A stretch of 9,120 bases of DNA. Origin: Nitriliruptoraceae bacterium. GTDB lineage: Bacteria; Actinomycetota; Nitriliruptoria; Nitriliruptorales; Nitriliruptoraceae. Numbering within the stretch: the stretch's first letter is position 1; each line of letters opens with the position of its first letter. Made by a program: the position numbers and the translations under genes. The notes below the pieces were generated by a model. That model saw nothing but the letters and a program-made list of their open reading frames with translations, had not been told where the DNA came from and searched no databases. The stretch covers positions 1 through 9,120 of the forward strand of contig SKTN01000022.1 in assembly GCA_007117945.1 (NCBI GenBank). The letters are read 5' to 3'. Shown in pieces: positions 1-5,888 of this stretch.

Positions 1-108
1 CCACGGCCGCGACTGACCAGCCCTCGGCAGCGCCAGCGCTGTGTCGCGAGGCCACCGGCGTGGTCCGCGGCGCCTGTGCCTCCGAACCCGGTGACCGCAC
101 ACCCACCC

Positions 109-113
109 AGGAG
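109..113 (+). promoter_or_regulatory. Shine-Dalgarno site for the small membrane protein
   Basis: AGGAG lies seven bases before the ATG at 121. It decides in favour of this start over the in-frame GTG at 76, which has no comparable site. Confidence 0.6.
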
Positions 114-120
114 TCACCAG

Positions 121-345
121 ATGCTCGTCAAGCGCATGCACCAGCTCGGCATCACCAGCGACGTCCTCCAGATCCTCGGCTTCGCCTCGATCCTCGCCAG
201 CATCGGCACGTGGCGCGCCGCCAAGAACTCCGGCGACGCGGCCCACGCGGAGCGCTTCGGCATCTTCGTCGGCCTGTGGGCGCCGACCTTCTTCGCCCTG
301 GCCAGTGAGGTCGCGGTCGTGGAGAACAGCAGCGACGACGCCTGA
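121..345 (+). CDS. Small membrane protein of unknown family, two predicted TM segments
   Basis: This 74-residue protein belongs to no family that I recognise. Two hydrophobic stretches are visible, at about residues 15-31 and 46-67. They are joined by a short polar loop with Lys, Asn, Asp and His, and the end is acidic (ENSSDDA). The likely topology is a two-pass inner-membrane hairpin. The second segment contains the aromatic stretch GLWAPTFFAL, which may be a useful family signature. The ATG at 121 is chosen because AGGAG (109-113) lies seven bases upstream. The same frame stays open to the window edge, and a GTG at 76 is possible, but the extra residues are Pro/Arg-rich and look untranslated. 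The P450 starts 179 bases downstream, so co-transcription is uncertain. Function is unknown; coding status rests on the ribosome site and the coherent membrane pattern. Confidence 0.7.
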   Translation: MLVKRMHQLGITSDVLQILGFASILASIGTWRAAKNSGDAAHAERFGIFVGLWAPTFFALASEVAVVENSSDDA

Positions 346-389
346 CGGACAGGACCCCGGGGACCTGCGCCGCACCCCTCGAGTTCCCG

Positions 390-405
390 GCGGCGCGTGC
401 GCCGC
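390..405. other. GC-only inverted repeat in the gap before the P450 gene
   Basis: GCGGCGC and GCGCCGC are perfect complements separated by GT. As RNA this would be a six-pair stem with a four-base loop. There is no T-run after it, so it is at best a weak terminator for the upstream gene. Such palindromes arise by chance in DNA this rich in G and C. Confidence 0.2.
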
Positions 406-451
406 AACCCGGATGCTGGCCCCGCAGCGAGCCTGCACCCGGCGACGGAGC

Positions 452-457
452 TATGGT
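452..457 (+). promoter_or_regulatory. Possible -10 element upstream of the P450 gene
   Basis: TATGGT matches the TANNNT form of an actinobacterial -10 box and would place transcription start about 60 bases before the P450 ATG. No convincing -35 is seen at the right spacing, so this is a weak call. Confidence 0.2.
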
Positions 458-511
458 CCCCGGCGGGTGCTCGAGCGGCCGCGTCACGGGAGACGGCGGA
501 TCGCCGGGCAC

Positions 512-517
512 GGGAGG
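512..517 (+). promoter_or_regulatory. Shine-Dalgarno site that sets the P450 start
   Basis: GGGAGG lies seven bases before the ATG at 525. An in-frame ATG at 453 would add 24 residues rich in Gly, Ser and Arg, and it lacks such a site, so 525 is preferred. Confidence 0.65.
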
Positions 518-524
518 TCGCTGC

Positions 525-1958
525 ATGCGCGCGTTCACCGCCCCACGTCCGGAGGCCTACGCGCCGGTGCCACCGCCGCTGCGACGACGCGGCTTCGACG
601 GTCCGCTGCCGCCCGGACCAGGCCCTGGTGTCCCGGGGGTGCGCCTCGCGCGGTTCCTGGCCGACACCCCGGGCTTCCTGCTGGAACTGCACCGCCGGCA
701 CGGTGACGCCGTGACCTTCGAACTGAACCGGCAGCTGTTCCTCGGCCTGTTCGCCCCGGCGATGGTCGATGGCGTGCTCGTGCGCCACACCCGCTCCTTC
801 GTCAAGGGCGTCGGGTTCGAGCGCATGCGCAAGGTGCTTGGTGAGGGGCTGCTCACCAACGAGGAGCCGATCCACCTGCGCCACCGCCGGATGCTGCAGG
901 CACCCTTCCACCGCGACCGCCTCGACGGCTACGCCGCGACGATGGCCGAGGCGACGGCAGGTGAACTGGACCGCTGGCGACCCGGTGACATCGTGGCGAG
1001 CGGCCCCCGCATGATGGCGCTCACCCTCGACATCGTGGCCCGCACCCTGTTCGGCACCGATGCTTCCGCCCACAGCGCGCGCATCGCCACCTCGATGGAG
1101 GTGGCCATCGACCGCATCGAGCGCACGATGCTGCCCGGCCTCGACCGGCTGGACCGTCTACCCCTGCCGTGGTTCCAGGCCTTCCCACGGGCCGCCGACG
1201 ACCTCGCCGAGGTGGCGGAGGAGCTGATCGCCGGCCGACGTGCGGTGCCCGACGCCGGCGTCGACCCCCACGCCGACGACCTGCTCGGCCTGCTGTTGGC
1301 GCTCCGGGACGAGGACGGCAGTCAGCTCAGCGACGACGAGGTGCGCGACGAGGTCCTGACCCTGATCCTCAGCGGCCACGAGACCACCGCCAACGTCCTG
1401 ACCTGGGCGCTGAGCTATCTCGCCGCCCACCCGGACACCCGCGCGGCCCTGGAGTCGGAGGCGGACGCACAGGCCTGGCTGGCCGAGGGCCGTGCGCCCT
1501 CGGTAGAGGAGGCCATGGACACCGAGGTGGCGGGTCGCGTGCTGCTGGAGACGATGCGCCTGGCCCCGCCGGTGTGGGTCGCCCCGCGACGTGCCCTCGA
1601 GGACGTCGAGGTGGCCGGGGTCGAAGTGCCCGGGGGTGCCCACGTGCTCGTCAGCCAGTACGTCACCCACCGCGACCCACGGTGGTTCCCCGACCCGGAC
1701 CGCTTCGACCCCGACCGGTGGCTGCGCACCCCCGAGCGCGAGCTCCCCCGGGGCGCCTACGTGCCCTTCGGTGGCGGCAACCGCCGATGCCTCGGGGAGC
1801 ACTTCGCCCTGCTGGAGTCGCGCATCATCCTGCTCGCGGTCGCGCACCGGTTCCGCCTGGCACCCAGCGACGCCCGCCGGCCCCTCCCCGAGGCGCAGCC
1901 CCGGGCCACCTACCGGCCCCGCGGACCGGTACCGATGCGGGTGCAGGCGCGCCGCTGA
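525..1958 (+). CDS. Cytochrome P450 monooxygenase
   Basis: This 477-residue protein is a complete haem-thiolate monooxygenase, which inserts one oxygen atom of O2 into an organic substrate using electrons from a redox partner. All P450 signatures are present. The I-helix oxygen-activation motif SGHETT is at residues 283-288, the K-helix ExxR is E342-R345 (ETMR), and the meander contains FDPDRW. The haem loop FGGGNRRCLG carries the axial thiolate Cys422. The C-helix reads HLRHRR, with His where many members have Trp. There is no signal peptide or membrane anchor, so it is soluble, as is usual in bacteria. The SGHETT and FGGGNRRC forms resemble the CYP4/CYP51/CYP102-like branch rather than the camphor-hydroxylase type; this is a judgement from motifs. 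There is no fused reductase, and no ferredoxin or reductase gene lies in the window, so electrons must come from elsewhere. The substrate cannot be assigned. Haem ligation and family membership are very secure. Confidence 0.95.
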   Translation: MRAFTAPRPEAYAPVPPPLRRRGFDGPLPPGPGPGVPGVRLARFLADTPGFLLELHRRHGDAVTFELNRQLFLGLFAPAMVDGVLVRHTRSFVKGVGFERMRKVLGEGLLTNEEPIHLRHRRMLQAPFHRDRLDGYAATMAEATAGELDRWRPGDIVASGPRMMALTLDIVARTLFGTDASAHSARIATSMEVAIDRIERTMLPGLDRLDRLPLPWFQAFPRAADDLAEVAEELIAGRRAVPDAGVDPHADDLLGLLLALRDEDGSQLSDDEVRDEVLTLILSGHETTANVLTWALSYLAAHPDTRAALESEADAQAWLAEGRAPSVEEAMDTEVAGRVLLETMRLAPPVWVAPRRALEDVEVAGVEVPGGAHVLVSQYVTHRDPRWFPDPDRFDPDRWLRTPERELPRGAYVPFGGGNRRCLGEHFALLESRIILLAVAHRFRLAPSDARRPLPEAQPRATYRPRGPVPMRVQARR

Positions 1959-2063
1959 CGGGCCCCAGCCACCGACCGCTTGGCCCCTGCGCGCCGTCGC
2001 CGTGACGGTCGCTGTCCGGTGCGCGCAGCAGCGTCCAGCGGCGATCGGCACCCACTGCAAGGG

Positions 2064-2079
2064 CACTTCGGCCGAGGTG
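2064..2079. promoter_or_regulatory. Near-palindrome, possible operator before the CoA-transferase
   Basis: CACTTCGG is followed directly by CCGAGGTG, an inverted repeat with one mismatched pair. It lies 42 bases before the candidate -10 box, just upstream of the candidate -35, where an activator or repressor dimer could bind. There is no regulator gene nearby to pair it with, so it may be a chance palindrome. Confidence 0.2.
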
Positions 2080-2098
2080 GCGCGTGGCCAACCTCCAC

Positions 2099-2126
2099 TC
2101 GACGGCCGCTGTGGGTCCCGTAGCGT
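2099..2126 (+). promoter_or_regulatory. Candidate sigma-70-type promoter of the CoA-transferase gene
   Basis: TCGACG (2099-2104, four of six matches to TTGACA) is followed after 16 bases by TAGCGT (2121-2126, a TANNNT -10 box). Transcription would begin near 2133 and give a leader of about 60 bases. The same TAGCGT hexamer is found upstream of the MutS-like operon on the other strand. The 234-base gap after the P450 gene leaves ample room for an independent promoter. Confidence 0.35.
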
Positions 2127-2192
2127 GGAGCGCGTCGACACCGTGGGCGCGCACGGCCAGCGTGCGCTGCCACCCACCACCTCGGGGGAGCC

Positions 2193-3485
2193 ATGTCCGC
2201 CGCCAGCTACCGGGACCGCCTGCGCACAGCCCACGACGCGATCGACCTCGTCGAGGACGGGGACACGATCGTGGTGCCCATCGCCGTCGGGGAGCCGCCG
2301 GCCCTGCTCGACGCGCTGTCCGAGCGACGCCGGGACCTGCGCGACGTCACGGTGCTGCAGATGCTGCCGCTGCGCGAGCCCGGCTACCTCGACCCGGAGA
2401 CCGTGGAGCACGTGCGGCACAGCTCCCCCTTCCTCGGACCCACCACCCGCGGCGGGGCGCACGCGGGGTGGATCGACTACACCCCGGCCCACTTCTCGGA
2501 GATCCCGGAGATGTTCCGGCGGGGCCAGCTGCGCTCCGACGTGGTGTTCGCCCAGGCCTCGCAGATGGACGAGCACGGCTACTTCTCCCTCGGGCTCGCC
2601 CCCGACTACACGATGGCCGCGCTGACCCAGGCGCGCGCCATCGTGCTCGAGGTCAACCCCCACGTGCCCTTCTGCTTCGGCGACTGCCACGTGCACATCT
2701 CCCAGGTGACCGCGGTGGTCGAGCACGACGCCCCGCTGTTCGAGCTGCCACCCGCCACGATCGGTCCCGTGGAGGAGGCGATCGGCGGCTACGTGTCCGA
2801 GCGCATCCCCGACGGCGCCACGCTGCAGATCGGCATCGGCGCGATCCCCGACGCCGTCGTGCAGCAGCTCAGCGACAAGCGGGACCTCGGCGTGCACACG
2901 GAGATGTTCGGTGACGGGATCCTCTCCCTGCTGGAGGCGGGCGTGGTCAACAACCGCCGCAAGGAACTGCACCGCGGCAAGATGTTCGCCACCTTCGCCT
3001 TGGGTTCCGAGCGGCTGTACCGCTTCCTGGATCGCAACCCCGTGATCGAGATGCACCCCGTCGACGTCACCAACGACCCCTTCCTCGCCGGCCGCAACGA
3101 CCGGCTGCACTCCATCAACGGTGCGCTGCAGATCGACTTGATCGGCCAGTGCGGCTCCGAGAGCCTCGGCCACCAGCCCTACTCCGGGACGGGCGGGCAG
3201 GTGGACTTCGTGCGGGCCGCCAACCGCTCCCGCGACGGCCGCTCCTTCATCGTGCTCCCCTCCACCGCCAGGGGCGGCACGATCTCGCGCATCGCGCCCA
3301 CGCTCACACCCGGGACGCACACCACCACAGGCAAGAACGACGTCAGCTCCGTGGTCACCGAGTTCGGCGTGGCCGAGCTCCGCGGGAGGACGGCGCGCCA
3401 GCGGGCGACGGCCTTGATCGGCATCGCGCACCCCGATTTCCGCGACGAGCTGACCGAGGCCGCACAGCGGATGCACCTGGCCTGA
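2193..3485 (+). CDS. Acetyl-CoA hydrolase/transferase family protein (4-hydroxybutyrate CoA-transferase-like)
   Basis: This 430-residue cytosolic enzyme of the acetyl-CoA hydrolase/transferase family would move CoA between short-chain acyl groups, usually with acetate or acetyl-CoA as one partner. The motif HTEMFGDG places a glutamate at residue 237. This matches in position the catalytic glutamate (Glu238) that forms the glutamyl-CoA thioester in clostridial 4-hydroxybutyrate CoA-transferase. The family's glycine-rich C-terminal loop is present as GHQPYSGTGGQVDF (GGQ at 334-336). Length matches the class of about 430-440 residues, so the gene is complete. GGGGGAG (2184-2190) precedes the ATG at a short spacing. 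Hydrolase and transferase cannot be separated by sequence alone, and the acyl substrate is unknown; the 4-hydroxybutyrate or butyrate type is favoured by the motif and length. The upstream P450 may or may not feed it, because the gap is 234 bases with a candidate promoter. Stop and start are both clear. Confidence 0.92.
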   Translation: MSAASYRDRLRTAHDAIDLVEDGDTIVVPIAVGEPPALLDALSERRRDLRDVTVLQMLPLREPGYLDPETVEHVRHSSPFLGPTTRGGAHAGWIDYTPAHFSEIPEMFRRGQLRSDVVFAQASQMDEHGYFSLGLAPDYTMAALTQARAIVLEVNPHVPFCFGDCHVHISQVTAVVEHDAPLFELPPATIGPVEEAIGGYVSERIPDGATLQIGIGAIPDAVVQQLSDKRDLGVHTEMFGDGILSLLEAGVVNNRRKELHRGKMFATFALGSERLYRFLDRNPVIEMHPVDVTNDPFLAGRNDRLHSINGALQIDLIGQCGSESLGHQPYSGTGGQVDFVRAANRSRDGRSFIVLPSTARGGTISRIAPTLTPGTHTTTGKNDVSSVVTEFGVAELRGRTARQRATALIGIAHPDFRDELTEAAQRMHLA

Positions 3486-3496
3486 AGTTCCGCACC

Positions 3497-3530
3497 GGTC
3501 GGCCGACGGGCTGGTCGGCAACCCGACGGG
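3497..3530. repeat. Doubled inverted repeat before the EAL-HDOD gene
   Basis: The first unit is GGTCGG joined directly to CCGACGGG (3497-3510), containing the perfect palindrome GTCGGCCGAC (3498-3507). Three bases on, the second unit repeats the same arms around a CAAC spacer (GGTCGG 3513-3518, CCGACGGG 3523-3530). The two units are thus direct copies of an inverted repeat. It fills much of the 80-base gap between the CoA-transferase stop and the next ATG. It could be a tandem operator, or an RNA hairpin that ends or attenuates transcription; there is no T-run. Confidence 0.45.
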
Positions 3531-3565
3531 GGGGATGCCACGATCCCACGCGCATCGGGGGTGTG

Positions 3566-4777
3566 ATGGTCCTGGGTGTCGGCGAGATCCTGATCGCGCG
3601 CCAGCCGATCATGACACCGCGACTCGAGGTGGTCGGGTGGGAGCTGCTGTACCGGCAGCCGCCCACCACCGTGCGTGACGGCGTCCGCGCCACGGCGCGC
3701 ATCGTCGTGGACGGGCTCCTCGAGCTCGCTCGGGACCTGCGGGGTCAGGGCGATGTCTACCTCAACGTCCCGCGAGGGCTGCTGGAGGACGGCATCCTCC
3801 TGGACCTGCCCACCACCGGGATCGTCCTCGAGGTGCTCGAGGATGTCATCGACGCGGGTCGGCTCCGGCCCGTGCTCGAGCACCACCGTGCGGCCGGGTT
3901 CCGGCTCGCGCTGGACGACCTGGTACCGGAGGATGCGCGGCTCGAACTCGTCGATCTCGTCGACGTGTGCAAGGTCGACCTGCGCGCCGGGACGCCGTCG
4001 CAGGTGCGCACGCTGATCCGCTCCCTCGCCAACGACGGGCACACCGTGCTGGCGGAGAAGGTGGAGACCGCGGCGGAGTGCGACCGGGTCGTGGCAGCGG
4101 GCGCGCGCCTCCTGCAGGGCTACCTGCTCGCACGCCCCTCACAGCTGCGGGGGTTCCGGCCGACGGCGGTGTCCCGCACGGCACTCGACCTCCTGCGTGC
4201 CACCCGGGAGTGGGAGCTCGATCTGGACCGTGTCGAGGACCTGATCCGCCGCGACATCGGGCTGGCCGACCGTTTCCTCCGACTCGTACGCCTCCACGCG
4301 GGATGGCGTGAGGTGGCGTCGATCCGCCACGGTCTGGTCCTCCTCGGCCACCGCCACCTGCGCAGGTGGGTCACGCTGTTCGCCCTCAGCTCCGCGACGA
4401 CGGGTGCTCCGGCGGAGCTACTGACGATGGCTGGGGTGCGGGCGAGCTACTGCGAGGGGCTGGAACGTCTGCGCCCCGGGGGCAGTCCCCTGGAGGCCTT
4501 CAGCCTGGGGATGTTCTCCGTCCTCGGCGACGACGGGGTCCTGAGCGAGGAGCTCGTGGCGCAGCTGCCGGTGAGCCCGGAGGTCGGCGAGGCCTTGCGC
4601 GGTGGGCAGGGGCCGTACCGCACGCTGCTGACGATCCCGATGGCTGCCGAGCGCGCTGACGGGGCGGCGATGCTGCAGGCCGGGGAGCAGCTCGGACTGC
4701 TGTGGCGCCAGCTCACCGACATGCAGGTCGCTGCGCTCCGTACCGGCCAGGAGCTGGCGATGGGGCTGGCCAGCTGA
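3566..4777 (+). CDS. EAL-HDOD (YuxH-type) signal transduction protein
   Basis: This 403-residue protein joins an N-terminal EAL-like domain (about residues 1-190) to a C-terminal HDOD domain (about 200-385), the arrangement of the YuxH/CdgJ family. The EAL motif is ELLYR (E26). Residues at positions used by active cyclic-di-GMP phosphodiesterases are mostly kept: N67, E89/E92, D117-D118, K136, E164 and Q184 (QGYLLARP). However, the catalytic loop DDFGTG reads DDLVPE and EGVE reads EKVE. Many YuxH relatives show the same changes and are thought to bind or sense rather than cleave. The HDOD part is recognised from the IRHGLVLLGHRHLRRWV stretch near residue 252; HDOD domains lack HD-GYP catalytic residues and act as protein-interaction modules. 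ATG 3566 follows GGGGG (3557-3561), four bases away; the adjacent GTG at 3563 is an alternative. There is no membrane segment, so it is cytosolic. A role in motility or surface behaviour is known for relatives, but nothing here shows it. Confidence 0.9.
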   Translation: MVLGVGEILIARQPIMTPRLEVVGWELLYRQPPTTVRDGVRATARIVVDGLLELARDLRGQGDVYLNVPRGLLEDGILLDLPTTGIVLEVLEDVIDAGRLRPVLEHHRAAGFRLALDDLVPEDARLELVDLVDVCKVDLRAGTPSQVRTLIRSLANDGHTVLAEKVETAAECDRVVAAGARLLQGYLLARPSQLRGFRPTAVSRTALDLLRATREWELDLDRVEDLIRRDIGLADRFLRLVRLHAGWREVASIRHGLVLLGHRHLRRWVTLFALSSATTGAPAELLTMAGVRASYCEGLERLRPGGSPLEAFSLGMFSVLGDDGVLSEELVAQLPVSPEVGEALRGGQGPYRTLLTIPMAAERADGAAMLQAGEQLGLLWRQLTDMQVAALRTGQELAMGLAS

Positions 4778-4785
4778 GTGGCACG

Positions 4786-4800
4786 CCGCCACATCGGCGG
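4786..4800 (+). terminator. Weak hairpin in the convergent gap
   Basis: CCGCC and GGCGG pair around an ACATC loop, nine bases after the EAL-HDOD stop. There is no T-run. The whole 93-base gap at 4778-4870 separates two converging transcription units, so a terminator is expected here. A second imperfect pairing (GAGGGGCT with AGCCCTC, about 4855-4879) overlaps the end of the minus-strand gene. Confidence 0.2.
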
Positions 4801-4870
4801 GTGGCCGGTCAGGGCGGGGCCATGGACAGCGCGGCGCGACGCGGGCACGCTGCGAGGGGCTCTCCGCAGC

Positions 4871-5365
4871 TCAGCCCTCCGCCAGCTCGCGCAGCCCCAG
4901 GTCGGGCAGCTGCTCCGGGTCGAACAGCAGGTCCAGTCCGAGCACGGTCAGCACCCCGGTGACCGCGGCCCAGACCACCACCCCACCCGACAGCCATACC
5001 ACGGTCGCCCGTCGCGGTGCACCGGCCGCCACCGCACCGAGCGCCGCGACGTGCACACCGGTCACCAGGGGACCGAGCACCGCCAACCCGGGCAGGCCGT
5101 ACCGGTCGAAGACCCGGCGGGCACGCGCGCCCCGCGGGGACCCCTGACCGGCATCCTCGGGTCCGCCGCGCCGACGGCGCCACCACGCCCGCAGGCGTTC
5201 CAGGCCCAACACCAGCGGCACCAGGGTGGCCACGTTGCCCGCGGCGGCGACCACCACCACCGTCGGCGCCGGGAGGCCCGCGATGATCGCAGCCGGCACG
5301 ACGAACAGCACCTCGAGCCACGGCGTCGCCGCGGCCAGGAAGACCACCACCCAGGCAAGCAGCAT
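4871..5365 (-). CDS. Small multidrug-export-family membrane protein
   Basis: This 164-residue integral membrane protein resembles the putative small multi-drug export family (Pfam Sm_multidrug_ex). There are two hydrophobic halves. Residues 2-54 carry the family-like PWLEVLFVVPAAIIAG stretch with Glu18 and a Gly-Asn pair at 43-44. Residues 90-144 hold the second half, which starts with RYGLPGLAVLGPLVTG. The basic, Gly/Pro-rich linker at 58-84 is probably cytoplasmic. Despite the family name, the transport role is not well proven. The ATG at 5365 is preferred because it lies one base after the DoxX stop (TGA-G-ATG) with GGGGGA upstream, which implies translational coupling. A start at 5407 would overlap the DoxX gene by 41 bases and add 14 residues without a clear gain. 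This is the last gene of the minus-strand unit and ends 93 bases from the converging EAL-HDOD gene. Confidence 0.75.
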   Translation of the reverse strand: MLLAWVVVFLAAATPWLEVLFVVPAAIIAGLPAPTVVVVAAAGNVATLVPLVLGLERLRAWWRRRRGGPEDAGQGSPRGARARRVFDRYGLPGLAVLGPLVTGVHVAALGAVAAGAPRRATVVWLSGGVVVWAAVTGVLTVLGLDLLFDPEQLPDLGLRELAEG

Positions 5366-5366
5366 C

Positions 5367-5813
5367 TCAGCCGTCCCCCGCAGGCACCCGCCGGCGACGC
5401 CGATCACTCCAGGCCGCCCACGCCCCCGTCGACCACAGGGCCCAGACCACGAGCACCGGCTGGAACGCCAGCCGCCCCCACCGGGCCGCGTCGCTGTCGA
5501 GGCCGAAGGCCGGCGCTCCGGTCACCGCCTGCGAGATGTTGCCGGGGAAGATCACCACGAAGAACGCCGCGACGACCCACCCCACGAGGGGTCGCCACCG
5601 GGCGGGGCCGAGCAGGCCGATGCCCAGCACGATCTCCACGGCCCCGGAGACGGAGACCACCAGCAGCCGCGCGGGCATCCACGGTGGGACCTGCGCCAGG
5701 AACTCCTCGGGGGCGACGAAGTGCCCCACACCGGCGAAGAGCAGGAACGCGCCCAGCGCGACGCGGGCGAGCGTGCGCAGCAGCGAGGTGGTGGAGGCGG
5801 AGGAGGAGATCAT
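5367..5813 (-). CDS. DoxX-family integral membrane protein
   Basis: This 148-residue four-helix membrane protein has hydrophobic segments at about 11-29, 47-69, 75-95 and 115-135. The motif FLLFAGVGHFVAPEEF at the end of helix 1, followed by VPPWMP, is typical of DoxX/DoxX-like proteins. The family is named after a subunit of an archaeal terminal oxidase complex, and other members act in thiol or oxidative-stress systems, but the biochemical role of most is not settled. The ATG at 5813 gives the normal family length. It has no Shine-Dalgarno site but has TACCGT six bases upstream, so it may be read from a leaderless mRNA. A GTG at 5888 sits directly after the stop of the MutS-like gene and would add 25 Arg/Ala/Gly-rich residues; this start would favour coupling to that gene. 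The two starts cannot be separated here. The gene is followed after one base by the exporter-like gene. Confidence 0.82.
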   Translation of the reverse strand: MISSSASTTSLLRTLARVALGAFLLFAGVGHFVAPEEFLAQVPPWMPARLLVVSVSGAVEIVLGIGLLGPARWRPLVGWVVAAFFVVIFPGNISQAVTGAPAFGLDSDAARWGRLAFQPVLVVWALWSTGAWAAWSDRRRRRVPAGDG

Positions 5814-5819
5814 GCCGGC

Positions 5820-5825
5820 ACGGTA
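5820..5825 (-). promoter_or_regulatory. Candidate leaderless -10 box for the DoxX gene
   Basis: On the minus strand TACCGT is followed by six bases and then the ATG at 5813. That is the spacing expected when transcription starts at the initiation codon itself, a common arrangement in Actinobacteria. It would explain the lack of a ribosome-binding site. No good -35 is seen. Confidence 0.35.
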
Positions 5826-5888
5826 CGGGGCCGAGCGGTGCACCGCCCCGGCTGCGTGGCCGGACGGACGCCCTGCCTCGGACCGCAC

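Noticed and set aside
2..16. Short frame ending in TGA at 14-16, possibly the end of a gene to the left
   Set aside because: Only four codons are visible, which is not enough to support a gene.
28..41. CAGCG/CGCTG inverted repeat at the window start
   Set aside because: It has a five-pair stem with a four-base loop and no T-run, common by chance at this G+C content.
349..366. Palindrome-like run around CCCCGGGG after the first gene
   Set aside because: It has a central mismatch and leaves no loop, so it would not form a terminator hairpin.
114..1073. 319-codon minus-strand open frame covering the small membrane gene and the P450 start
   Set aside because: It is antisense to a P450 with all motifs and shows no domain of its own.
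1158..3521. 787-codon open frame on the minus strand, antisense to the P450 and CoA-transferase genes
   Set aside because: The real genes on the plus strand have full family motifs. The antisense product is Gly/Val/His/Arg-rich without domains and spans two unrelated genes and the gap, as expected of a frame that is open only because of high G+C.
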